A stretch of DNA of 64,000 nt from positions 15,066,001-15,130,000 of the forward strand of contig JAPYXD010000680.1 of the NCBI GenBank assembly GCA_030998225.1, read 5' to 3'. Positions 45,771 to 57,534 of this stretch are shown here, in pieces (positions within the stretch are counted from its first letter, which is position 1; the number at the start of each line of letters is the position of its first letter). Under the pieces are notes generated by a model. It worked only from the letters and a program-made list of their open reading frames with translations. It was not told where the DNA came from and did not search any database. Both the position numbers and the translations under genes were made by a program. The stretch comes from Diplolepis rosae (lineage: Eukaryota; Arthropoda; Insecta; Hymenoptera; Diplolepididae).

Positions 45771-45820
45771 GACACCAACATGACACGACGCATTCACAGT
45801 AACACTGAACACAACACACC

Positions 45821-47721
45821 TAGTGATGGGAAGTGTCCGGTAATACCAGGTATTACCGAATTCTGACCGGTATTACCGCGGTCAGATTGGTCAGACGTGG
45901 TAATTCTTTTATCTCGTACAAAATATTAAATTTTACGAGGAAATAAAGATTGGAGACGATGAAACACATTTTAACGTTCAGTTTCAAATTATGTTCACTG
46001 CAGAAAATGACTTTGATAATTTGCTATTAAAAAAAAATGCACAATTTTTAAGAAGCAGACGACACAGCAGATGAAACTTTATGAAACAGTATGTCTTTTG
46101 AAAGTGTATTTGTATTATCTTGTTGACAACTAGTGTATTAATTACTAAACTGAATTTAATTTGATGCCATAAAATGGAAAGAGAACATGGGAAATTGAGA
46201 CCAACTGATGTTTTTAATGAATATTATATGCCTGTTGATGGCGTTGAAAAAGAATATAAGTGTTTATTTTGTGAGAAAATATATATCAAGCATATTACCC
46301 GGATGACTAAACACATTGTAATATGTGAAAATGCTCCTAATAGCGTGAAAGACTATGTTCTCGATCAAATTATAGCACCATCTGTTAGTATTAATGTAGA
46401 AATTTTTTATTTTATTTTATTTTTTATTTTCTATAAAAATACAAATAGAAGAAACTTAAAAAAGTTTGCCCGTGTGACGGATAAGCATTGTGATAAAAAT
46501 GATATAAAGGAATTGTACGTGTCAAAACTGTGAAATTGTTCCAATAATTAAATTTAAGAAATAAAAACTGTACAAAAAATACAAAGGGAAGAATTTCTAT
46601 GCAAATTAGAAAGAAAATCTTCTTACTTCAGTTATATTATTTTGTGTGTTAATAAGTATAAATAAGAAATTAACAAATACTAGTTGAGCTAATAACATGT
46701 CTTTAAATTAGCTATCAGCTCAGGAAACTTTCATAAATGTCCTTCTGATTGTATTATCCATCGACTGTTATGCTGATTTAGCAAAACAAAATGGTTTGTT
46801 TCAGGGATGTATATTGGTGTGCGTTCAAACGTTTGCAGAGTGATCGTATGTGATCATGCAAACAAAACACGTATTGCTGGTATCGATTTAATTATTTTTT
46901 TTAGATTTATAATCAACCACTGATATAATAGTTTACTTACCCCTAATCTCTGAAACTACTACGCATCACTAGCAGACAAGCGTCTGTTTGAAGTTGAGCT
47001 GATTTTCCAAAACAGAGTTTGGCTAAAGGAACCATAACCATGTTTCATCTGTTGCAGCCATATGAGTTTGGATGTGTGTATTGAAAATATATTACTGGTG
47101 CAGTAGTGTCCCTTCAACTATAACTGTTTTTATGAAACACCCATACAGTTTAGCTGTATCTGAGACAGCCAAACTCTTTTGCTAATATAACCAGAAAATT
47201 GTCTGTATTCACGATAAATTTCTTTCAGTGGACTTAAGAACATCAACAATATTTAATATATACTGTTAACGTAATGTTTAATTAATTTTTCAAATTTCCT
47301 TTTTGTGTTTCAGGTTCCACTTTATTTGAAATATATACTCACCCTTATTTTATGTAATAATAAAATTTTCAATAAATATTTGTAACAGATTTAATTTTTT
47401 CACTCCACGATAAGAAACATCAAAACATCACAATGCCACTACCACCATGTGCACTGCACAGATAAGCAAAAATATGTTTGTCGTCTGCTAAAATGGCCAC
47501 AAATTTACTTCCCCCCCCCCTATTTTTCTTCTTTTAATGAATTCTTTGAGTTAAACTGATTGCACTTATATTGAAAAGTTTAACATTTATTAAATAATCT
47601 TGTTTTTAATCAAATATACTTTTCAGATTTACCACTTCTGACCAGTCTCACCGGTAATTACCGCGTCACGTCAGGCAATACATTACTTACCACTGGTCAC
47701 AGGAGCAGTCGCCCATCACTA
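45821..47721 (+). mobile_element. hAT element with perfect 8-bp target duplication
   Basis: The element starts TAGTGATGGG and ends CCCATCACTA, with AACACACC on both sides (45813-45820 and 47722-47729). An exact 8-bp duplication plus TAG-type termini identify hAT. Subterminal repeats of GGTATTACCG type occur near both ends (45840-45900 and 47645-47700), as expected for transposase binding. At 1901 bp it encodes only a BED-finger fragment, so it is a deletion derivative. Confidence 0.95.
46174..46533 (+). CDS. BED-type zinc finger fragment of a hAT transposase
   Basis: The 119-residue frame starts MEREHGKLRPTDVFNEYYMP. It contains a BED-like zinc finger at about residues 30-52: CLFC, then RMTKHIVIC, giving a C-x2-C and H-x3-C arrangement. 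BED fingers at the N-terminus of hAT transposases bind the element's subterminal repeats. After about residue 72 the sequence becomes Phe/Ile-rich and then basic, without the RNase H-like catalytic domain or the C-terminal dimerisation domain. The frame has no early stop despite the lost catalytic part. It might be a first exon or a relic; the rest of the element shows no matching exons. A DNA-binding-only product could act as a repressor, but this is inference. Confidence 0.65.
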   Translation: MEREHGKLRPTDVFNEYYMPVDGVEKEYKCLFCEKIYIKHITRMTKHIVICENAPNSVKDYVLDQIIAPSVSINVEIFYFILFFIFYKNTNRRNLKKFARVTDKHCDKNDIKELYVSKL

Positions 47722-48054
47722 AACACACCCAAGACCCGAGAGAGTGTTTTGCGGGCGGGCAGGGTCTCGCCGAGATGAATGCATGAGGCCAAGCACGGAG
47801 CAGACGCGTCCTGCAGCCCACTAACGGTAGTAGGCACAGTGGGTCCACTCATATAGGAGAAAAGGAGAACGAATTATAATGTTTGCTATCAACAAGTGGT
47901 GGCGCTATTGTCGCTACTGATGTTATTTTTAAACTGTTGTAACCATAGCAACCATATCATTGCCAGTTGAAATAATACAGCCGATGCTCATTTTACTCAA
48001 CTACCGTTCGAAGCACCTCCAGCGTCGGTGATATATTTATACATTTCAGGATAA

Positions 48055-48964
48055 GGTACTAGTACACTTTAGAACGCTAAAAATAAGGCAATTTTGAATA
48101 ATTTTTTTCTCAGTCCCATTGATATATATTTATATGAAACTTTTTTTATCATGTAAATACATGTTTGTGGAGTACAAACAAATTTTTATTTAAAATTTTT
48201 GTTTTATGGCCCAAATCCAGGGAGCGCCAAAATCGAACATCAAAAAAAAAATTTGACGCATGGCCGACAGTTTATCTCTGGATCGGCAAGTCTGAAACAA
48301 AAAATGAAATGGTTTCTCTAAAAGAAAGGTTGCTTACGTGACAATTCATCACATTTTTAAAAAAATCAAGAAAAAAAATGGCGGGCGTTTGAAAAATTCA
48401 TTGAAAAAATGGCCTATTTTTCCGCTGTTTTTTGGGTCAATAAAATATTAAATTTGTATTTTTTGGCTTAATTGCGGTAAATTGTCATACAGGACATATC
48501 AATAAACAAAACTCAGCAAGGTGTTTGAAAATCGGTTCAGTAGTTCCGGAGATAATCTATCAGCCATTTGAAAAAAAGTCATTTCGAGGAAAACGCGTTT
48601 AAAGTTTTGACTAGTACTTTTTATTGAATATTTTCAAAAATATCAAGTTCTAATACTCACAATAAATTAATCGGCTATTCCTGGACCATACAGCAACAGG
48701 CCACTGTCTTGGTAAGCTGCCTCATCTTTCTGGCGGGCCTCTTTTTGGGCCAAACGGCCTTCTTTAGTAGACGCGTTTGTCGCCTTTTCAGCCAATAAAA
48801 TCCGCTCTTCGTCTTTGGACTTCACGTATTGATACTATTTCATGGTGTTAAGAGTTTGAATTTTTTGAAAATATTTTAGTAGAAGATATTTAAAGGTCTA
48901 AGGAGTTGAAAAATGCAAAAAAAACGAAATCGATTTTTTCAAAATTCTAAAGTGTACTAGTACC
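48055..48964. mobile_element. TTAA-type element, GGTACTAGTACACTTTAG ends, nested in the palindrome
   Basis: The left side is ATAA (48051-48054, one base off TTAA), then GGTACTAGTACACTTTAG. The right side is CTAAAGTGTACTAGTACC, then TTAA (48965-48968). The opposite palindrome arm has TTAA once here with no insert. It is 910 bp. The interior (about 48500-48605) carries the shared module AAAACTTTAAACGCGTTTTC (minus strand) and ACTACTGAACCGATTTTCA. There is no transposase. Confidence 0.88.
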
Positions 48965-50090
48965 TTAACCCACTGACGCATTGTGATGCCCTGACGTCGA
49001 CAACGTTTTACTCAACTCCTTACTATTTCATATGTAACACTTACTGATATTCACTTTGGGTGAATTAGGTATTTATCAAATTCATTTTACCCGACTAGGA
49101 TTTAATAAATGTTCAAATGTCCTTAAGTCCCAAGTTTAATTGACAGAGTTGAGTAAAATTACTTCAACTATTTTTCTCCGTGTAATAGTACAGTATTTAA
49201 CTGTTAATTGTGATTCATATTTAAAAATTCTTGTCTTTTTTTTCTTTCACAAATTATTTTCAACTTTAAATCATTTAAATTTATGAAATGGCTTTCATAC
49301 AATATATTTTAAAATTTTCCGCTCTTTATAATACATCGGGTTGGGGGGACGGGGGTTCCGTTTGCATTGATATTAGTTCTTGCTATCAAAACTTGGCGGC
49401 GCTGATGTTCATTTTCACTTTTTTAGTACCCTTCTAAAGTACATGGTAGTGGCCGCACTGTGGTAGTAGCCGCAAGGACTCTACCAGCTTTCGGGCCATG
49501 GTTGCTTCAATGCGTACCTGAAGCGCTTCAAGAAAAGAGACGATGAGTCGTGTCGCTACTGCGGTTCCCTTGTGGAAAATGCACAGTGTGGCCACTACCA
49601 TGTATTTTAGGAGGGTACTTAAAAAATTGAAAAAGAGCATCAGCGCTGCCAAGTTTTGATAGCAAGAACTAATATCAATGCAAACGAAACCCGATGTATT
49701 TTAAAGAGCGGAAAATTTTGAAATATCATATATTATTTGGAATCCATTTCATAAATTTAAATGATTTAAAGTTGAAAATAATTTGTGAAAGAATAAAAAT
49801 ACAAGAAGAATTTTTAAATATGAATCACAATGAACAGTTAAATACTGTACTATTAAACGGAGAAAAATAGTTGAAGTAATTTCACTCAACTCTGTCGATT
49901 AAATTTGGGACTTAAGGACATTTGAACATCTATTAAATCCTAGTTGGGTAAAATGAATTTGATAAATACCTAATTCACCCAAAGTGAATATCAATAAGCG
50001 TTACATAGGAAATAGTAAGGAGTTGAGTAAAACGTTGTCGACGACAGGGCATCACAATGCGTTAGTAGGTTAACCTGAAATATATAAATA

Positions 50091-50827
50091 AAGGGTTTCC
50101 CAATAAGGGTGATATGTTTTGAAATTGAAAAAAAACACTGAATATTCATTCGGAATTGATCGAAATCTTTTTTATTATATTGGATATTCTATGCCATTTA
50201 TGATTTAAAGAATATATCGGCCAAATGTCCCCCGAGACTTGAGCCAAAAATGCGCCTCATCAGAAAAGATGATTTTTTGATGAAAATTGGGATCATTTTC
50301 AATTGATTCCAGAGCCCAATCCGCGAACTCCCGACGCAAACGATGGTCATTAGGCTTCAGTTCTTGGGCCAGAATCATCTTATAGGGATGCAGGCCAAGA
50401 TCCAATCGCAAAATACGCCAGGTAGTCATCCTGGACAGGCCCAATTCCTGAGATCGGCGTGGCACGGACAATTCACGGTACGGCGGCTATATTCTGTGTA
50501 GAACGTGCGGTACGCATACGATTTTTAGGCTTAGTATCCAATAGAGTAAATTCACTCTCCAACTTATCGATTATTTGACGAATTGAGAGCGCGGATGGAG
50601 CAGAATGACGACCATATTTTGCACGATATGCTCTTTGAACACCGACAAAACTTCTCGAATTTTGATAAAATAATTGGACAATTTCCAAACGTTGTGGAAG
50701 CATGAAACTACTCATGATTAAATGGCAAACCTTACTGATGACAACTGACAGCAGACGTCAAAAATTTCAGTTCAAATCAGCCCGATAGGGACATTCAAAA
50801 TCATATCACCCCTATTGGGAAACCCTT
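50091..50827 (-). mobile_element. Tc1/mariner-like element, internally deleted, copy B, nested in the palindrome
   Basis: The ends are AAGGGTTTCCCAATA and TATTGGGAAACCCTT, with TA at 50089-50090 and 50828-50829. It is 737 bp and nearly identical to copy A at 16078-16832, including the same junction where the catalytic domain is missing. The other palindrome arm has no insert at this position. Confidence 0.93.
50205..50715 (-). pseudogene. Truncated Tc1/mariner-type transposase, copy B
   Basis: It starts MSSFMLPQRLEIVQLFYQNS and reads through the first helix-turn-helix. The frame is disrupted around 50470, where AAVPSIEE-like codons are lost, then resumes with SVPRRSQELGLSRMTTWRIL. It keeps NDPNFHQKIIFSDEAHFW, with the first catalytic aspartate in frame, unlike copy A. 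Then it ends in GTFGRYIL at the same deletion junction. The second and third catalytic residues are absent. The two copies have different secondary lesions but share the large deletion, so the deletion came first. Confidence 0.9.
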
Positions 50828-51571
50828 TATATCACCGGCGCTTGAGGTGCTTCGAACGGTAGTTGAGTAAAATGAGCATCGGCTGTATTATTTCAACTGG
50901 CAATGATATGGTTGCTATGGTTACAACAGTTTAAAAATAACATCAGTAGCGACAATAGCGCCACCACTTGTTGATAGCAAACATTATAATTCGTTCCCCT
51001 TTTCTCCTATATGAGTGGACCCACTGTGGGAAAATGCAGAGCACACACTCTTTGTCTGTGCCAGGTGGGGCGCGGAAAGGGAGGCCGTCGGTCGGGCAGT
51101 GGGCGCACAGCTCACTCCTGACACGATGGTCTCTCTCATGCTCCAGTCTGAACAGATATAGATGCTTATCGAGTCATTCGTCACCCTGGTGATGAAGACG
51201 AGGGAGCTCGATGGGCGTGCAGAGCGCGGCAACAACGGGGGCCAGTAGAAATCGCATCAGGGCCTAAACCCGCGGTTCTGTGCCTTGGGCGGACTTGGCT
51301 GTCCGCGTCGACCGGGAGAGGAATCTTCTTATTCCTCCCCTGGTTGGCGCGGCTAGTCGGCCTGCCTAACGGGCGTGTGCCCGCGGATGGGAGTCCCATG
51401 CGAACGAACGACAGAAGAGTCGTACGCGACTTTAAGCTGGAACGAGAGAGGGGTTTTTTTGGTTTTAACAGGTATGCCTAGACTCGTCCTAGGAGAGTCC
51501 TGTACAACGTCTATAAAAGATTTCGCAATTTTTCCTCCTCACCAAAAAAAAAAAAAACCTCTAAGTTTACT

Positions 51572-51730
51572 ATCGAGCATTGTTTTTCTACATAATCTCC
51601 CCAAAGTTCAACGCGTCTGGCCCAACGTTTCTCTAGGTTTCAGATTTCTTCCCTGAATTGGTTTTTTTCAAGGCCCTCGAAATAGTCGTTCGCCGTTTGG
51701 ATGGCTTCTTCATTGCACACAAATTATTGT
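51572..51730 (-). pseudogene. mariner transposase C-terminus, 5'-truncated
   Basis: On the minus strand from 51711: EEAIQTANDYFEGLEKNQF, REEI, a stop, NLEKRWARRVELWGDYVEKQ. This is the well-known mariner C-terminal region (YFEGL...LEKRW...GDYVEK). It is cut off just upstream. Its 3' end continues at 45661-45716 across the retroposon insertion. Confidence 0.85.
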
Positions 51731-52875
51731 CCAGCCAGATGAATTTTGAGAAACCGAAAAAGATAGAAGTTGCCTTTCAGCTGAAAATTGTGTTTCTTTG
51801 GAGTCCATGAAAAAAGGTGATTTGAATAGAAGTAACATATCATTATAATATTATAGTGCGACGATTATCTTGAACACTTGAGTATTTTAGGAAGTCATTT
51901 GAAACTCTGAAAATCGTAATTTTCACACATGGCGTGCCTTCATGTTCACTGGTGAGTTGCATATTCGAAACTAAGTGAGTATAAGGGACAATTGTCTCAT
52001 TACGATATGCTTAGACTGAGTGCCAATATATATATATAATATGCATACATGTATATGCACCAGTGTATTAATAGTTGACACACACTTGTGTAATATTATA
52101 CGCAGTAATGTCTGCATCTCAAGTGAATAGCTTCTATAAATTACCTTTGCGTGTAGGCTGTTGCACTGTACTATATATTATTGATTCAAATTATTGCAAT
52201 TCGCATTTAACGAGAAACACTTAGAACTAATTCCAGCAACGTTCGATTAAATTTGAATGGTAGTCTCAACACCAAATTGTGAGCTTTGAGAGGCCAACAT
52301 GCAATGTTCAAAATCAGAACGTGTATGTTTATAAAACTTTTTTTTTGCAAATTCTGGAGAACTCAGTATGTAATTTTTGATCAGATTTGTGATTAATTCA
52401 TGATAATAGTTAAAATAAACTTTTTGATTTCAGAATTTCGAACAACTGCCACGAATAAGATTTTCTTCGTAACGAGGGATAATTAATGAAGTTCGTAAGA
52501 TTCTTAGGTATATCAAATTCTGTAATAGCTACATAGATAGATTTTCCTTTGTAATAATTAGCCAACGTCAGTCTTTGTCGTTCGTTTGTGTCTTTCTGTC
52601 AAGTAATTGGAAACTCGACTTGAAAATCTACTGAAGTTTAATACTCGTATTAGAATAAGAATCCCGTTGAATAGACCCTTATTTAGTTCAAATTCTTCAA
52701 CAAATATTAAAGATTTCAAGGAATAAAGTTCATTCGTTTGATATTTGTGAATGTTAAACACATTTCAAGATAATATGTTCCTTACGAAAACTATTTATAG
52801 GAAATATAAATTGCAAGTGAAATCTGGTAGAAAATACTTCCATAACAAAAATACAACAAATCACAATTAATAGTT
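51731..52875. other. Intron 1 DNA, no gene seen
   Basis: AT-rich, with a (TA)n patch near 52030. No repeat ends or coding sequence are recognised. Confidence 0.45.
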
Positions 52876-53550
52876 CAGCGTTGCCAGACCGTACCATAAT
52901 TATGTAATCGTACCATAATTTTGTCTCTTGTACCATGTATCATCCCTCGTGTACCATACCTCTTAAATGTACCATAATTTACATATATTTCTATTTTTTA
53001 TTTTTCATTTAACTGAAATGAAATGAAGACTAAAGCAGAATAGCCATTATCCAATAAGAATTGTTTTTTGTCCTATATGAAGCATGTTTCACTAATCAAT
53101 CATTTTTTTCAAATGAAGGCTGAGTAGAGTTAATTTTCATGTGATTTACGTAAAGACATTCCAAAGACAATTACATATTATACTTGGTTTTTATAGATTA
53201 TAAGCTGTTTTATAAAAAAAAAATGTTCTTTAATAAGGGTTACCTTAAGTAAATGTTAAAAAATACAAAGACTTGAAAAAGTAGAAACTGCATTATAATT
53301 ATTATTAAAATAGTTTTATTAAGACATAATATTTTTATATTTATTAACAAAATTTTATTAGCATTTTATTTATGAAAAATATCAAAGAATTTGAAAATCT
53401 TTCTGTGGAAAGAAAGACAGTGATTCTCCGATGATGTAGGCATTAATTTGAATTTCGCGCCGCGCATGCGTCTTCTAAACATGTACCATAGTGTACCATA
53501 ATTTTAACATGTCGATTCCATAATTTCGCTCCGTGTATCTGGCAACTCTG
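52876..53550. mobile_element. hAT MITE with GTACCATAAT subterminal words
   Basis: The ends CAGCGTTGCCAGA and TCTGGCAACTCTG are inverted. Flanking octamers TAATAGTT and GAATAGCC share AATAG, a decayed 8-bp duplication. At least eight GTACCATA-type words cluster near the two ends (52890-52980 and 53480-53520), as transposase-binding subterminal repeats do in hAT elements. It is 675 bp and non-coding. Confidence 0.82.
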
Positions 53551-53558
53551 GAATAGCC

Positions 53559-56500
53559 AAACAATTGTAAATTCGCTAAAATTTGCAATTTCTTGCTAAA
53601 TTTCGTAAAATTGTTCGGATTTTTAGAAAAAATTGTAGTTCTTTGAAAATCTTGTAATTCTGTTATGACTTTGCAAAAACTAACATGTAATTGCAACACT
53701 TTTACAGCTAATAGAATTATTACAATATGTTAATTTATTCTAAAGAGACATTTCCGACAACAAGTGACATAAATTTTATCGCTTGAACTTCTCTATTCAT
53801 TTACATAAAATATATTTTATAGAACAGAGTGTAAAATGGCTATAGTATAAAGATAGAAAGAAAGATACAAAAAATAATTATTGTAATGAACCTTGTGTGT
53901 TTAGTTGGTCATATCATATACAGGTATGATTTAAAAGTTATGTCAAGCCTGAACAGAATTTGGTAGGTTGGTGCAAAACATTAATTAAACTGGAGAGTTA
54001 AATAATATGCTCCTGATCCTCGGCCATTTATCTTACCCGTGTGCCGCAGTGCCGGTAATACTACACCAGTTATATCAGGTGTAGTTGTTTCGGGAGATAA
54101 CCAGCTCTGTATTAAACAATTAAGGGCCCTAGGACAATCGTTCAAACAGTTTAAATCGCATTATAGTTCACTGTGTTTAATTAAATACAAGAGATGTCAT
54201 TTATAGAAATAAACAGTGGTCATTTTAGGGCAAACTAACATCACTGATCCTTTTTTCCTAACTCATCGATGTTTTTTTGACAAAATCGAGTTAGAAATTT
54301 GTGAAAATGTATAGAAGGCACTAAAAAAAACTTTTTATAACGAAAAATGTAGTTTTTAAAAAAAATTTCTAATTATGAACATTTAGGAATAGACAAATTA
54401 TCCACAGTGCCATATATTCTGTGTCACATACTTTACATTTAATATCTTACTTTACATGAAAACGAGTTTACAGATTTGTCAATTATCACAATAAACGCTT
54501 CGAAAGTGGTGGGATATTAAAAGCATAGATTCCGTAATTCGATAATTGAATGTGTTGACGTCAATGGTCTGCAAATGTATATATTGGATTTAGTCGTAAA
54601 CAATCTCTGTACGAGGATTCTAATGAATAATGCACTCTAATTAAATACATAAAGCCTCTTGCAATCTGGCCTGCGAGTTGCATAAATTTCCCATAAATCG
54701 AAATCCTGGTTGTAGTATTAGGGTACCTAGCAATCTTTTGGAAAAAACTGGATTCCGAGGTTAAAAAGTAATATTTTTCAGGTATCCTATTTTAATAGTA
54801 AAAAATATTGGATAAAAAATTGTTTTGTAAAAATGAGCAACACTAAAAAAATGTACTACGCTGTTCAACAATGCTTTTTTATTTGTTTGCAATAGTAATT
54901 GTGCTAGTCATTTCTGTAGATTTTTGTATGGTGAGTGTAAATCTGATCATAGAAATATTTTATCATGTTGAAGTTATTTTAAATTTCAGGTTGAAAGTGA
55001 CTTACATCACGAAGTTATAAAACTTTTTAACAATATAATTTTGGAAAACCACAGTAATTCTTAAGATATCAATAAAGCATGATTAAAATCTTCTGTCACT
55101 ATTTCAACATTTTGGCATCCAATTTTGGGATGAGTTCAGAGTTGTTTTCCATATCTCAGCCATTGAGGAATAATAACAAAAAAAGCGAAAGCTTGAGGGT
55201 CATAAATAATAAAAAGTGGATTATGATGAGAAATCCTTCATAGTTTTGTTCTATACTCAATTGTCTACATGAAAATATTTAGAGAAATTACACGGGATTA
55301 CAAGAGATTGTATGAGATTGCAACAGATTACAAAGATTACATGTGACTGTGAGGAATTATAAGAGATTAAAAGGTTCTAGAAAGATTACATCGGATGACA
55401 AGGGATTGAATAGGCGCATGAGAGACTTCAAAATATGTCACATGATTTGCAACAGATTTTATGAAATCACAGCTTTTCAAGGGGATGCATGAGATAACAA
55501 CACGAAAGAGAATAATAATAAGCGGTCTTTTGTTCACGTTTCCGTGAACTAAAATTTTATGCACTTACACGTGAATGAAAATTCAATTACAACTTCGCAA
55601 TTATAAGGCAAATTTTATGCAAATTTAGTAAGGTTTCGCAACATAGAGACACGGTTAGTTAAGAATGTCATAAATTTCATGTAAATTTACGTTACTTTCG
55701 CAAAGTAGAGATTTCGTGAAATTCAGAACATTAACTAACAATAAAAAATTTGTCAACTCAATTTTTGTCCAAGAGTAGAATGCTATTCGTGATTTTCCTA
55801 ACAATTTCATGGAAAAGATTCTTTGTCTAGGCTAAGAAAACTTACTTTCTCGTATAATTAAACATTTTTCTCCTATTTAGGAAAGCCGGTTGTTTTTTGA
55901 AAATATTTTTCCACAGAGTATGCAAAATTTTCAAATTACATTACAGACATTTATGTGTCTATTGTGTCCTAAGAATTTTAGAGAAATTTCAAAAAAAAAA
56001 TTCTACATGATTTACAAAATTTACAAAAATCTCAGGTTTCAAAGTTTTTCAAGGTCTCTAAACACTTTTGCTTTTCACATGAAAAGACGAATCTTGAATA
56101 AGACTTGGGAATAACAGAAACTAAATGATAACAATGGTAATTATACGAGAATCTCTTGAATCCTTGTTGCGGAGCTACTTAACGTCACTGTTTACGTCCG
56201 GTACTTCGTCTCGACGTGCGTGTCGTAATTTATGAGACGGTTCTACATCCCGTAAAACGCTAGCATTCTGGAAAAGCTCGAGCTTCCTGAGAATTCTAGA
56301 TCGTGGGGTCCTTGCTGCGTCAGCTGTTTCCCCAAAGCTGGACGAGTTCCAACTAAATTTGCAGGATGGGTTCGAAAAGGTAAGCCTGACGCCCACTTGG
56401 GTGCTGTTAATACAGTTTTTTTCCCCTTTGGGACATTCAACACCCACCTTACGACGTGACGAAGACAAAGATCTCTTGGCTTAAAGTTTATATCGCTTGC

Positions 56501-57534
56501 TTTGGAAATTAAACGTAGAACTTCTGATTTCAACAAATATACTATACAAGAAATTACACTTTAAAAAATGCTTGGTAGCGAATAGAGAATTTTTTTTATG
56601 ATCAGAAGATTAGAGGAAAATAATTTATTCCAATTTATTTGGTTGACTCGACGGAATATTTTTCTTGATTTACCCAATTTTGGTTACAGACATACCAAAA
56701 TTGTTTGATTTTAATCCAAGTTCATTAGAGATATTCCCAGATATCCGGAAATCTGAACCATTCCGAATCATTTCAAACCAATCCGAATAACATTTTAATT
56801 ATCATCTGACGCTAATTGGTTGAAAATTAATAAGTATTAATTCAAGGCTTCATTCCGAACGAATTTAAACTAAATTTTCGATGCGATTACTCCGGGATTG
56901 AATAATATTTAAAACGTTTTTCGGATTGGTTTGGAATGGTTTCTGAAAAAAAATTTCAGAATTGCTCAGATTCATTCGGATTAAATGCCTTCTGAAAAAT
57001 TTTTCCAGTTTGCTTTGGTTGATCTTGCTCAATTTCAGTCAAATTTACTTTTATTTTGAGACATGACAAAGGAACTATTAACAGAGGGTTGTAGATTTCA
57101 ATTGGTTTCGAACAATTAAAAAATTATGATGTCGATAAGACAATAATAGATTATTTTAGTTAATATAAATCAATTGAAGTTCACAACCCTCCATTAATAT
57201 TTCCTCTGTTATGTTCAAAAATTTAAGAAAGTAACAAAAATTATTGTAAAAAAATATGGGGGAAACTAAAATTCATTTTTTGATGACGTGATCTACTTAA
57301 TAAACACGATCAAAGAGCTTTAAAAATAAATTAAAATTTGAGAGAGAAAAATTGTGGAAAACAACATCTTTTTAATTATTAAAAATAAAAAGGTTTTAAT
57401 GAGGCATAACAAATTAAATAACCCAATTCTTCGTGCCATTAATTCAGTTTTTTTCAGAAATATGTATAATGATTCATTACGTTTTATTAGGCTGGAGTCG
57501 TTAAATTAACTAAGATTATTCAATTTGAACTCAC
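53559..57534. other. Intron 1 proximal to exon 1, about 4 kb, no gene called
   Basis: Contains more complex, repeat-free patches at about 54000-54240 (with the small hairpin ACACCAGTTATATCAGGTGT) and 54580-54720. There is a degenerate GATTACA-like array at 55286-55500. A GC-richer block at 56175-56560 has overlapping open frames without family match. Position just downstream of the coding start makes regulatory elements plausible. Confidence 0.35.
55286..55500. repeat. Degenerate short tandem repeat
   Basis: Words of the type GATTACAAGAGATT recur roughly every 10-15 bases with heavy decay. It is an old simple repeat. Confidence 0.6.

Larger units (their letters stand above)
47838..51029. mobile_element. 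Large palindromic (foldback) element with two nested insertions
   Basis: The ends CACAGTGGGTCCACTCATAT and ATATGAGTGGACCCACTGTG are perfect inverted repeats. The left arm is 47838-48050 plus 48965-49463 (712 bp). The right arm is 49583-50090 plus 50828-51029 (710 bp). The loop is about 120 bp. The arms align along their whole length with modest divergence, so the original element was a 1.54-kb near-perfect palindrome. No coding sequence is convincing. A target duplication could not be seen (GTAGTAGG on the left, GGAAAATG on the right). The superfamily is unknown. Confidence 0.85.
45717..51558 (+). mobile_element. Poly(A)-tailed retroposon with twister core at its 5' end (interrupted)
   Basis: A 14-base A run (51544-51557) marks the 3' end. 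Flanking sequences CTCTAAGTTTAGT (45704-45716) and CTCTAAGTTTACT (51559-51571) match at 12 of 13 positions and are read as the target-site duplication. The retroposon's own sequence is 45717-45820, 47730-47837 and about 51030-51558, roughly 740 bp. It is GC-richer than its surroundings and has no recognisable reverse transcriptase. It therefore looks like a short non-autonomous retroposon. A hAT element and a large palindromic element interrupt it. Open frames at 51181-51656 have no family match that I recognise. Confidence 0.75.

Noticed and set aside
49434..49652. 72-residue minus frame in the loop of the large palindrome
   Set aside because: No family resemblance, and it spans the palindrome turn. 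Likely fortuitous.
51181..51656. Reverse transcriptase or other protein in the 3' part of the retroposon
   Set aside because: Frames are short, change strand and frame, and have no YXDD or other RT motif. Treated as non-coding retroposon body plus part of the mariner.
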